64,000 bases of DNA from Dimorphilus gyrociliatus (Eukaryota; Annelida; Polychaeta; Dinophilidae), in the NCBI GenBank assembly GCA_904063045.1, contig CAJFCJ010000005.1, forward strand, positions 3,935,689 through 3,999,688, in the 5' to 3' direction. The translations under genes were made by a program, and so were the position numbers. The notes beneath the pieces are model-generated. The model made no database searches. It was given only the letters and a program-made list of their open reading frames with translations, and was not told the DNA's origin. This document shows, piece after piece, positions 37,845 through 48,372 of this stretch (its first letter is position 1; each line of letters opens with the position of its first letter).

Positions 37845-39640
37845 ATGAAAGTTCTAGGAATAATACTAGTGGCAATTCGTTAGTATTTTTAATATATCTA
37901 TGATTAAAAGCTTTAAAAAACTTGAATATATGAAAGTGAATAAAAAAAGATGACAATGTGTAAAATTTCGATTAAACAGCAGTTTTATTAATTGATTTAA
38001 CAATAAAATATATTGTGATTTGGTTTTATTATTTGTCTGAATTGATTTCAGCCTTGTCATGTCTAGCTGCAATTATCAAAGTACCAGAAAACTATGTCGG
38101 CAAAATAGACGATGATTTTACATTGGAGTGTAAAAGTAATGGGGAACAACGTGATATGAGATGGTTTAATAATAAAGTAAAAATGATAAATACTCCAAAT
38201 GGAGTAAAGGATGAATTTAAGAACAAATATGAAATTGTAAAAGAAGGAGGCAGGTAAAGAAATTTTTCAAAAAAAAATATTTCAGATAAGATATGAAAAC
38301 TGATGATTAATTGTAAATCTTTATATAAGAAACTTGTCGTTTACACCTATTGAAAATTTCTTTCTAGGTTTGACCTTATCGTTAAAAATCCAACTATTGA
38401 AGATGGTGGCATTTATCGTTGTATGGATGACAGCGAAGATAAAGAAGCCGACGCGATTCTTGTCAGTGAGTATATTGTTTATAAACTCTACCCTTCAAAA
38501 TGGAATTAAAAACCCTTTCTTTTTTCTTCCAGCTGAACCGTCTTATTCTTCAAAACCTGAGCGTATAATAGAAAAGCAGAACGTTACTCATACGTGCGAA
38601 AGTCTTATTGGAAGTCCTGAAGATATATCCAAGTACAATATTAAGGTACTTTTCCCTTTTATTTCCTTATCTTATCATTCACTTTACTAACTATTACAGA
38701 TGGAACTTCAATTAGGTGGAAAGGTTGTTCATACAGAAACTAATATTGAAAAACTTAGCAGAGTAACTAACAATCAACATAGACTCAAATTGGTAAACAT
38801 TAACGTTTATACATATCTTTTTTAGAAATATAAAATACTTGAAACAATTGAGACATTATTTGTTTTTATAGGTCTATAGCAGGAATGCTCTCTTCAACGA
38901 TAAAGATGTCAAATGCATTTTATCCGCATACAACCCAGACTTTAAAATTTCTACAAATGCTACTGTCGATATAAAATGTTGGCTAACAACTATACGTTAA
39001 ACACTTTTATTTATTTTTGTCAATTTGCAGATGGACCAAGAGATATGAAAATTGAACCATTTTCTCCAAATTCTGACCTATACATTGGTGACGTATTAAA
39101 TTGTACCGTTGATGCTAATCCAGATGCAGATATCAAATGGAAATCTTGGGTAAAAAACAATTGACATTATATATATATATATAAAAGTAACGTTTATTTC
39201 TATTTATTTAGATTCCTAGTAAACCAAATGTTGCTGGCAGAGATCTTGTCTTAACAAGACAACATGTTGGTTCTAACACGTAAGCAGTTGAATAATAAAT
39301 GAATAAAATTCAATGAATATATATGTAAACGTACGTTTATGTTTTGCATTTTTTGTTGAATAGATACGAATGCATAGCGGAAAATCAACCAAGTAACGTA
39401 GTCGAATCGATTAAGAAAAGAATTGAATTCACAGTTTGTAAGTAGTATACAAACAAATTTTTTTAATTGAAATTTATATAGTTTGTTTTCCTTGTAATAT
39501 ATTATACAGTATATTAATAAATTTTCTATATTTCAATAGTGGATCGAACCAGACCAGTTCAAGCTTCAAGTTCAAAAATTGCAACTAATTTGTTTCTGTT
39601 GTCATCCAGTTTATATTTCGCTAAAAATTTATTATTTTAG
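37845..39640 (+). CDS. GPI-anchored immunoglobulin-superfamily surface protein
   Basis: Ten exons (37845-37878, 38052-38253, 38368-38465, 38533-38645, 38700-38792, 38872-38977, 39031-39149, 39212-39279, 39364-39437, 39540-39640), all phase-consistent; 335 residues. Signal peptide MKVLGIILVAIPLSCLAA. First Ig domain: FTLECKS, MRWFNN and DGGIYRCMDD. A second, more divergent one uses VTHTCES and VKCILSAYNP. The third has VLNCTVDANPDADIKWKSW and TYECIAENQP. The C-terminus SSSKIATNLFLLSSSLYFA plus a short hydrophobic end without a basic tail is a typical GPI-attachment signal. The layout resembles basigin/neural IgCAM-like molecules; a specific ortholog could not be named. Confidence 0.88.
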
Positions 39641-40036
39641 TTTAGACATGCTATTTAAATATTTCTAAATTTAATTAGAAGAAAATAGTGTTTTCAGTAC
39701 TTCATGTATACTGTATACAGGACATATATAATTTACACACACATATATATATATAATACTATTTTCTATTTTGTAAAGTAATGTCTTGTACAATTCACCT
39801 TCTATTATTTAAATCCTTTTTCTAATTAATAAATTTCCAAGTGATTCAAACATGTCTCTTATCATCGTTAGAATATTTTACTTCCTATTTGTTTAAACTA
39901 TTAGTTATAAAAGACCCCATCAACGGTTATAAATAGAAAATGGAAATTACGCGCTCTGTCTATCTAGGTGGGGTTTTGAGTCATATTTATAACCATACTC
40001 CCTAGCGCGACACTCATAACTAGGAAAGCCAGCAAC
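39641..40036. other. Gap between Ig and CD225 genes
   Basis: AT-rich with an AATAAA at 39828-39833 that could end the Ig transcript. A less AT-rich stretch at 39945-40010 leads into the CD225 gene and may be its promoter. Confidence 0.5.
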
Positions 40037-40716
40037 ATGAGCTATAATTTTGATAAAAAACCTTCCTATCCTCCTTCTGATAGTCAGGCTCCTCCACCAT
40101 ATAATCCTTCCGCTCCAAATTATAATCAACAGTTTGTTAGTATCTAGTTTTAATTTTTTTTCACTAGAAAGTAGAAAATATTTTCTAAAAACTACAGCCT
40201 CAACAGCAGCCATATCCTCTGCCTCAACAGCAGCCAAATCAACAGCAGCCATATCCTCAGCCTCAACAGCAGCCAAATCAACAGCAGCCATATCCTCTGC
40301 TTCAACAGCAGCCAAATCAACAGCAGCAAGGGGGAAATTCAAGCATTGTCAATACCAGTATCCAAATTGGTGTTCCAAGCACTAATCCTAATCCTGGGCC
40401 AGTTTCGCCTATGCCAATTATAAGGCAAGAGAGACAACATATTAATGATCATCTTGTGAGTATACCATCTCTAAAGTAGTTAAAGCATATACACACGTAT
40501 GCTTTCCTCTTTCAGTGGCTGAGTGTAGTCTCGATATTATTCTTTTTCCCTTTTGGAATTGTGGCTCTGATATTTAGTCTTTCGTGTAGCACTACGAAAG
40601 CCACTAATCCTGAAGCAGCGTATAGTTCTTCTAAAACAGCTCTCGGTTTTAGTATACTTGCGTACATAGCTGGAGCTGTGTGGATTATAATTGTTATTGT
40701 GGCTGCTTATAATTAA
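40037..40716 (+). CDS. CD225/dispanin-family two-helix membrane protein with Q/P-rich repeats
   Basis: Exons 40037-40135, 40198-40455 and 40516-40716; 185 residues. The N-terminus is proline/tyrosine-rich (YPPSDSQAPPPYNPS, with a PPPY motif that could bind WW domains). It is followed by a Q/P repeat encoded by about two and a half copies of a 39-base unit. The last exon encodes the CD225 domain: WLSVVSILFFFPFGIVAL as the first intramembrane helix, the loop SCSTTKATN, and LGFSILAYIAGAVWIIIVIV as the second helix. Dispanins include IFITM, PRRT2 and SynDIG proteins involved in membrane fusion and trafficking; which subgroup is unclear. Confidence 0.87.
40198..40330 (+). repeat. 39-bp coding repeat (Q/P-rich)
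   Basis: A 13-codon unit (Pro-Gln-Gln-Gln-Pro-Asn-Gln-Gln-Gln-Pro-Tyr-Pro-x) is repeated head to tail almost without change at the DNA level inside the CD225 gene. The opposite strand reads as an equally repetitive AAVDLAAVEAEDM frame, which is a by-product. Confidence 0.85.
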
Positions 40717-41031
40717 TTTAAAACTTTTCGTGTGTTTACCATGTGCACTTGTAGAAAATGGTAAAAGACGGAAGTAAATACCTATAGAAAAAGTGTAAAT
40801 GGAACTTGAATAACAAGAAAGAATGTTAAATCTTAAAAAAAAATCTTAACTGAGTAACAGCCTTCTGAAAAGAAGTTTTTAAAGAAAAGTTGTATTGGCT
40901 TTGTATACGAGATGTATATTTAGCTTCTACTTTCGTTCTCTGTTTGCGGCGAGTTTCAAGTTGTAAATGTCAAACTACATTTATTTATTGGATATTAATA
41001 AATAAGTTTTTAATAGAAATAATTAATCATT
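40717..41031. other. Convergent 3' gap between CD225 and TRPM genes
   Basis: AT-rich, no exon seen. It contains AATAAA at 40997-41002 for the plus-strand gene. Confidence 0.5.
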
Positions 41032-44000
41032 CTAATAGGATTTTGTATTTTGAATTAAAAAATAATTTTCTGTACAAGTCCTTTCGAATAATGCCATTTT
41101 CTTAGTTTCTTCTTCAGGTAAGGAACTCCTTAAATAAGTATTCTTCTTTTGTCTGCTTTTAGCTTTTAAATAACAGTTCTTAAGCAATCTCCAAATGTGA
41201 GTCAGTATGATAAACGGTGGTGCAAGGGTAGGCCTATCGAAATATTCTTGAATCAAATTATATCTATAATATTTCCAAACTTTCTCTGAGTTTTCTTGAA
41301 CTCTTTCAAAAGTATTTGCGAACATTGCAATCAACAGATTTAATAATAGAACGTTTGTGATAACCATATATATGGCAAATAGAACAACAGCCAAAACAGA
41401 TTTTTTAGGGCAAGGATTATCGCTACCAATAGTAGAATTACAATTATCTGAATTTCCTTCTACGTGGTCGAGAAATAAATCGCCATACATTTGCCAGTAC
41501 GGTATATAAATAACATTCTTCAATAAACTCCAACTAGCGGGCGTATTAGGGAAGAGAAGAGCATGACTCGCTACTCCATAAGTGACTATAAATACAAGTA
41601 ATATAGCAATAAAGAAAAGTAAATCAGTTAACATTCTTCTTATCATAATAACTTTAGGACCAATATTTTCAAAGGCATAGAATACATGCAAAAATCTAAG
41701 GTAGAATGTTACTAAAGATATACAGTAGAAACTTCTGACCCACATAAAATGACGAATTGGTAGAGTATTTCTTATAATAACTGATACCATAAAGAGAAAG
41801 TAAGCGAGTAAGTCAAATTTATTCCATACGTTTTCAACATGTTTCTTTAGTTTTTTACCTAAAGATGGTGAATTTGTTGTTGCTATCTATATTTTAAATA
41901 AATGAAACAAAATCAACTCTATTCAAAATCAATTCTTATATTATATTTACTTGTCGAATCTCTTCTATAAATAATGTTGTTGACCATATCCATATAATAA
42001 ATTCAAAAGAACTAGGCCTATTATCTTTTGTCCATGGGTGTAGATCAGTGAGTACGAAATATGAGAATACTCCCAAAAAGATTATATAGGAAATCTGTAA
42101 GAAAGTACTAGGATAGAGAAAAAGAAAGTGGTAAAAAGATATTACCGTATGGCACCAGAATTTTGAAATGGGAGCTGTATAAAAGTATCTTAGCCTACGG
42201 AAAATGCCAATATGATTGTCTGTTTTATCAAAAATACGTTTTAAGTTAAATCTTTTTCCAAATCTTCTAAATTGATGATATCTATCTTCATCATTGTCGC
42301 TGATCATATCATTATCCTCATCGTCGCTATTCTTTTCAAAGGTTATCTGTTGTTTGGATGCCGAAGAATTTGTAAATTTGATTGAACCTCTCTTCCGGAT
42401 TGAATCTTCACTATTGCGTTCTTTTGTAAATTTTATTAAATACGGTATGAGTATTGGTAGTAATATAGATAGGAAAATACTCCATTGACCAGTTTCCAAA
42501 GCTATTTCACCTTTCCATATTATATTTAATTTTGTTTGGCAACACGAATGACTTATCAGATCCATTGATTGGAGCGAATAGCCTAAAGAAAGTACTGTTG
42601 AATTGCCCCAATCTGCTAATTCTCTTATAAGGAGCTTATGAGCGTAATTTTTATTTCTCCTGAAACATTCGTTCACTATACCCACAGCTTTCGATTCCCA
42701 TTCGACTGCTTGATTACTAAAATCTTGTGCTAAATCGAATTCCTGCTGTTTACGAGCTTCATTAGATAAACCTTTCATAATTGATGCTGCCGTTAAAGCA
42801 GCTCCAATATGATCTCTCCCAAGCTTCCAAAATAGAAAAGCAGTATTCTGTTTATTAAACGCTAGAGACCATAAAAACAAATCTCTCTCGGGAAGTTCAA
42901 CGGTAATGTTTTCATTAGTGGATTCTTCAATACTAGAATTATCATTCAGTTTACTTGCTTTGTTTGTCATGTATCTTTTGCTACTGTAAATATTCTCCGA
43001 TTCCTTGACAAAAGAACAGAAAATCTTACCAATATAACTTAAGAGTAAATCTGGTAACTTTTGTTTTAATTGTTTTATCGCCTTCTTCTGTATAGCTTTC
43101 CTAAGTAGGTTACGTAATAACTTAGCATTTGTTTGTCTTGATTCATCTTGTAAACTATTCCAATAGAGGTCTTGTAGTTGATCAACTCTCAGAAAATGTC
43201 GTAAGTAAACACTATTCTCAAGAAAAATTTGAACGAATTTAGCTTTATCTTGCATTAAAGATCTGACAAGTGAATTATCTAGACCTGTCGATACCCAGAA
43301 TAGATTATTTCTTCTAGAAAATATTTTCGTTCTTGCAATGTCGTGTCTATTGCATTCGATAGCTAAAGTTAATTGGGATTCAGGATCGGATTTATTAGCT
43401 TCAAACGAAGATATAAATATAGCTTGGTCAATTCCCTTTATCTTATCATCATCGTCAATTAGAAAGATTGTAACAAACGATCTTTTGTTCAATATTATCT
43501 TTATGTAGCTAAGACATTTTGGAAATTTATGAGGGTTGTTTATGAAAGCTTCTCCAAAGTTATATTCAACTTCTTTACTAAATTCACTCTCAAAATCCGG
43601 AGGGTATACAGTTTTACTTTCATCGTCAGGTACCATTGTTTTCTGATAAGCGTATGATATTAAATCAGCTGCTTTTCCAGAACCTTTTATCACCAAAATT
43701 TTCTGATCACTTTCAACTGCGGATGCTGCATTTTGAATAGCGTTTAAGCTTCCTTCTACTATTAAAGAGATAACTGGTACCTTAAAATTTTGCCTAAAAC
43801 TAAATGAGTATTTCTTTTTCTCACTAATATATCGTTGAAGACGAAATCTAAAGGGAATTTCAGACCCGTAACCACTTCCTTGTTTGTTTTTAACTAATAT
43901 AAAATGTGTATGATTATGGTCAAGAGGTAATATACGATTTTCCTGTTCTTCATTATTATCAGAATTTTTATTACGTCTATAATTAACCAGAAAACTATCT

Positions 44001-44715
44001 TTTGCTGCATGTTCGTTGACAAGAGATTCTTTATTTTCAATAACATCCCATGGAGCTATACCTAATGCAACAATATTACGTTCCGAATGAGGACAGAGAA
44101 AATTATGTTCACCAACAGCTTCGCCAACAAGTTTTGTTACTCCCGAACCTAATCCACCAGTAATTATCCATGCTTCAGTTGAAGATGCAGCCTTTATAAG
44201 ATCTCTTTTGAAGAAATTTTTTAAGTTTGTTTCCATAAAAAAGTCCCTTACACCTCCAATAACAGAAATAATCAATTTTGGAGGTTTTAATTTCCAATCG
44301 TCTTCAAAGAGTTGAGTCATTAAATCTGCACCGCAACTTCCTGATACTCCAATGTAAGATGCAGGAGTAGTAGCATCTAGGCCATAGCCCCTGAATTTTA
44401 TTTTACCTTTACAGGTTACATATTCACTAATAGGACGTTCAACTTCTTCAGCAGTTTCTTCAGTTGATTGCGGTATCTCTTCCTATAAAATTTTAAATTA
44501 TTCAAAGTATAATACAGTAATTTTATTTTTACTTGAAAGTAAACTTTGATGGTTTAAAGCATTTTTACAATTAATAAACAAAGAAGCTTGGTTTTGAATA
44601 TAAAAATTGCATTGTATATATAAGTATATAACAAAAAATAAAGGAAAGCGATAAAAGAACACTGATAAACTTTTTTTACATTTGATTTTAACGAAATCTC
44701 TTCTGATGTTTTCAT
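41032..44715 (-). CDS. TRPM-family cation channel
   Basis: Minus-strand exons 44715-44680, 44482-41951 and 41886-41032; 1140 residues, like TRPM2/4/8 in length and without a C-terminal kinase or NUDT9 domain. The N-terminal TRPM homology region is clear: PKLIISVIGGVRDFF, TEAWIITGGLGSGVTKLVGEA and ALGIAPWDVI. The channel part has six helices, a pore region around IYIPYWQMYGDLFLD, NVLLLNLLIAMFANTF as S6, and a TRP box VWKYYRYNLIQEYFDRP. The pore wording is closest to the TRPM1/3/6/7 clade. The aspartate in YGDLF probably sets selectivity. The start ATG lies in a 36-base first exon (MKTSEEISLKSN). It is a plasma-membrane channel; stimulus unknown. Confidence 0.93.
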
Positions 44716-45340
44716 TTTGATTAAATGTTTGATAGATTTGTTGCAAGACGGGTAACCAAACTAAAAAAAAATACACTTTTATCTATTTACCAGGGAGAAA
44801 ATGTATAATGTTTATTCATGATTTTTTTCCACGTGACGTATCACGTGAGTTACTAAAAGAGAGATTCTCCGTAGTATTGAACATTGGAATGAATAAAGCA
44901 GCGATTATTTTAACAAAACTATTAAATAAATTGTATTAGTATTATGTTGAAAAGAGACTTACTTAAGCTAAAGTACATGAAGGTACCTGTCAAAATGACA
45001 CTATAGGTTGAAAACTAAATGCTGAGAGAGAGAGAGATTGTAAAAGCATACAGAGTGAATGTGTGAGAATGAAAGGCCAAAAAATATTTTCTGAAAGACA
45101 TAAATAACAATATATAAATGTAACCTTTCTTATTCTTCTTCTTCCCACACCTTCGAGTCTCCCTTCTAAGTTCTCTCTTATTCATCTTTTTTCTTTAAAC
45201 CATATTCAATCATATTAAAGCATTTCAATATTAACTCAAAGAAAAGGAATTTTATTTTCACTGTTAAATTACTACACATCAAATAAGATACGTTTTGATA
45301 GTAAGAGAATTACTTAAGCCAGCTATATCAACTTTTTAAT
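44716..45340. promoter_or_regulatory. Divergent promoter interval of TRPM and RING genes, with paired E-boxes
   Basis: Two CACGTG E-boxes (44830-44835 and 44842-44847) flank a TGACGTA half-CRE (44834-44840) within 18 bases, about 115 bases upstream of the TRPM start. The remaining sequence is AT-rich with (GA)n near 45025-45034 and pyrimidine runs. Divergent transcription of the RING gene from this interval is inferred. Confidence 0.5.
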
Positions 45341-46945
45341 ATGGCGAAAAAATGGTTAAGAATTGAAGAAGATAATTTAAAGTGTGTTATTTGTCAAAAA
45401 TTAGGGATTGATAAGGATCCACGATTACTATCTTGCGGTGATACATTCTGTTCGAGTTGTTTACAGAATTTTGCTAATTCTAACGAATGCGATAATCTAT
45501 TTACCTGCCCAAAATGTAAAGAGGATATTAAATGGCCAGAAAATGGTATTGATGGTATTCCTAAAAATAATCTATTCCAGTATTTGGAACAAGTTGATTC
45601 CAAGACGGATTGGTCAGGATTTAAAAATGAGAGTAATATGATCAAGTTTTGGAATGAAAGCGAAGGTAACATTATTAAAGATGTTAAGAATGGTATAGAA
45701 GAATTGTCAGATAATATACATAATAAGGAACAAGAACTTTTAAAAAGTATTCAAGAAACGTACAAGTCATTCAAGAGGAAATGGCGTGAGAATCAGGCCT
45801 ATTTACACTCTCTTACATTGACCCCAATAGACTTTGAAGGTGACGGTGAGAAGCTCTTCGAAGAAGTTTTATGGAACAACTACAAACTAGAGCATACACA
45901 AATCACATTTACATACGAATTAAACCTTAATCCTAAGTTTTATTTACTAAGGTCAATGGAGGAGGGAACTCCTATGAATATAACGTCTTGTAACGAAACG
46001 AAAAGAGCTGTTGATCAAGATAATTGTATAATTTACGAAGATGATCTAATATACGAGAAGAATAAGAATGAATTATTTGAATATTCATGTAAAGAATCAG
46101 GTTCATCAATAACGAAAATTCCATTAAAGTCGTCAAATGCTCTATTCGCCGTTCATAAAGGGGTCATTTATCAAATATATTGGAGAGAAAGTGGAAAAAA
46201 TACATCTGTTAGGAAAGATAGCGGAATCGAAACTTCTAGATTTCAAAATCTCTTATCATCAGTTGCTCAAGACGCTAGTCAATTATTAAATAGAAAAAAT
46301 TCAAAGAAAGATGGCACCACTCAGAGTATTGGCGAACATACATCGTCCGATAGAATATCTATCGAGAAATATGTAAGGAAGGAATGGCGAAAAATTGGTG
46401 AAATTCAACAAGATCAATCAACCAATGGAAAATCTGCTCTATTCGCTATTGGTCCAAAAGTATTAATTGTAGTAGAAGCTGGTAAAGTTTATTGTTTTCC
46501 TATTGATAGTGATGATGGTGAGAGTAAAAAATGGGAAATTGCCATTAAACACAACTACGATAGGGTTATCTACATACAAATTATAGTTGATTGTATATAT
46601 TTGATTTTAGAGAAAGGAGAAGAGAATATAAAAGATAATTTCTTATTGAAATATTCAACTTCCGGTTGTCTTTTACTTATGCATAGACTAAAATTAGAAA
46701 ATTTCAATTATAGAAATTGTTTTATATTGCCAAGTGAGAATATTATATTATTAAAAGAGAAAACCGTAAAGATTATATCACCATTTGGAAAAGAGTTGGA
46801 TGAAAAACGTTTGGAAAATCTTACAGGTAAATTTGATAATCCAGTATGGTTAAAGGTTATATGGACATTAAAAGAAGTATATATTTATGGTGTTTTTAAA
46901 CATAATGATACCAGCTTTATAGGATTGATGAAGTTGTATGGTTAA
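45341..46945 (+). CDS. RING-finger protein, intronless, TRIM-like without B-box
   Basis: Single frame of 534 residues. Residues 14-61 form a C3HC4 RING: CVICQKL, LLSCGDTFCSSCLQNFA and CPKCKEDI. It is followed by GIDGIPKNNL. No B-box is visible. A coiled-coil stretch follows (about 95-155, ELSDNIHNKEQELLKS), then a long region with alternating beta-like hydrophobic segments that could be a propeller. Likely an E3 ubiquitin ligase. It shares the RING-then-GxxGxP layout with the minus-strand gene at 48373-49899, so the two may be relatives. No introns, unlike most neighbours. Confidence 0.82.
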   Translation: MAKKWLRIEEDNLKCVICQKLGIDKDPRLLSCGDTFCSSCLQNFANSNECDNLFTCPKCKEDIKWPENGIDGIPKNNLFQYLEQVDSKTDWSGFKNESNMIKFWNESEGNIIKDVKNGIEELSDNIHNKEQELLKSIQETYKSFKRKWRENQAYLHSLTLTPIDFEGDGEKLFEEVLWNNYKLEHTQITFTYELNLNPKFYLLRSMEEGTPMNITSCNETKRAVDQDNCIIYEDDLIYEKNKNELFEYSCKESGSSITKIPLKSSNALFAVHKGVIYQIYWRESGKNTSVRKDSGIETSRFQNLLSSVAQDASQLLNRKNSKKDGTTQSIGEHTSSDRISIEKYVRKEWRKIGEIQQDQSTNGKSALFAIGPKVLIVVEAGKVYCFPIDSDDGESKKWEIAIKHNYDRVIYIQIIVDCIYLILEKGEENIKDNFLLKYSTSGCLLLMHRLKLENFNYRNCFILPSENIILLKEKTVKIISPFGKELDEKRLENLTGKFDNPVWLKVIWTLKEVYIYGVFKHNDTSFIGLMKLYG

Positions 46946-48372
46946 AGAAGAAGGAAAACGAACAATGTAATTGTATATCCTATGGATGAAATATCATTAT
47001 TTTTGGTGTTAAAAGATGCAGTAGAATACCAAAGCACAGTATATACTATCTAATATATAATATATAATATATAATACAACAATAGCTCTACTAATACATA
47101 TAGTATATTAATATTGATTGCTCAAAGAATTCTAAAAAGTAGCGTGGAAGTTTGACAAACAAAATTATAAATGTGACAACTCGTGAACAAAATCTCGCTT
47201 TTCTTCTTTCTTTATTGTTTTACAGTTAATATTCTACTTTTTATCATTAATATTACATAATAAAATAAGAATTTTATAATTGTTTTCATATGTATCCAAA
47301 ACATCTATTGATTTATATAATGTCGTTTCTCAAAAACGTTTCTGATATTGAATTTCCTTATTTATGCAAATAATTTAATAGATTCTCTTTCGAAAGATGA
47401 ATCTCTTTCTTTTTTAATTCATATGCAAATTAGTTTCTTTTAATTAATTTAGGCTTAAAGATTTTAAGATTATAATTAAAAATTCCCCTTTTCTTCTTCT
47501 TTTTAATTATATAGTCTTGTTTCGTTTCTTTCTATGTCAGCTGTTTATATTAATACTATATGCAGTATGTATATTGTATAAGTAGTTAATATCATAATAT
47601 TTGAGATTGTGTATCTATAAAGTATTTATCTTTGCACGTTAACTATTTCTTATTATTTCATATTATATTTAAAAATAGCTGAGTTGTTGTTTTTTTATTA
47701 TAAGATTAACAAGGAATAAGTTACCTTACTAAAGTGGTTTCTTTGTGTTACTTATCATAATTTCGCCCCTGAAATTAAAAGAGAGAAAGTTAACGAAACA
47801 GATATCAAACCAGGATTAAAAATATTTTTTAAATAACTCTAAGGTGTTTGTCTTATAACACGTTCGAGATAATCAATATAACGATTAATATGTACTCTAT
47901 TAAACATTCTTTGAAAGACATATGCTAACATTCAAGAACTCTTAGACTATTCTCATACCAATCCATAGTACAAATACAACATATAGGATATTGTTATTGA
48001 GGAATGAAAACATAAGATAGTTTGGTTTTTAATAAAAATATTAATTATTATTTCTTTCGAGTCGACTAAATAGATATTGTTTTAATTGATAAGAAAACTA
48101 TGAATATTTTACATATAAAATCCATAAATTACAATTTAATTGTCTTATCTTGAAGATGCATTAAAATATCTATAGATGCGATTATATCTTATTGTTTTAC
48201 ACAGGATTGATTATCAATGAAGTAACTTAATATATCCTTTCAAATATTCTTATCACATAAAAAAAGTAATATTGATTTATTCAATACGAATATTAAATAA
48301 TAGAGAGTTTCTCTATGCTTTTCTTCTTCTTTATTCTTATTAAAAAGATATATGTACAGTATACAGTATAGT
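46946..48372. other. Convergent intergenic region between two RING genes
   Basis: About 1.4 kb of AT-rich sequence with TA-rich patches (47050-47080). No exon or recognisable element. Confidence 0.55.

Noticed and set aside
39947-40342. Minus-strand AAVDLAAVEAEDM repeat ORF
   Set aside because: Antisense reading of the 39-base Q/P repeat in the CD225 gene; the plus strand has splice sites and a CD225 domain.
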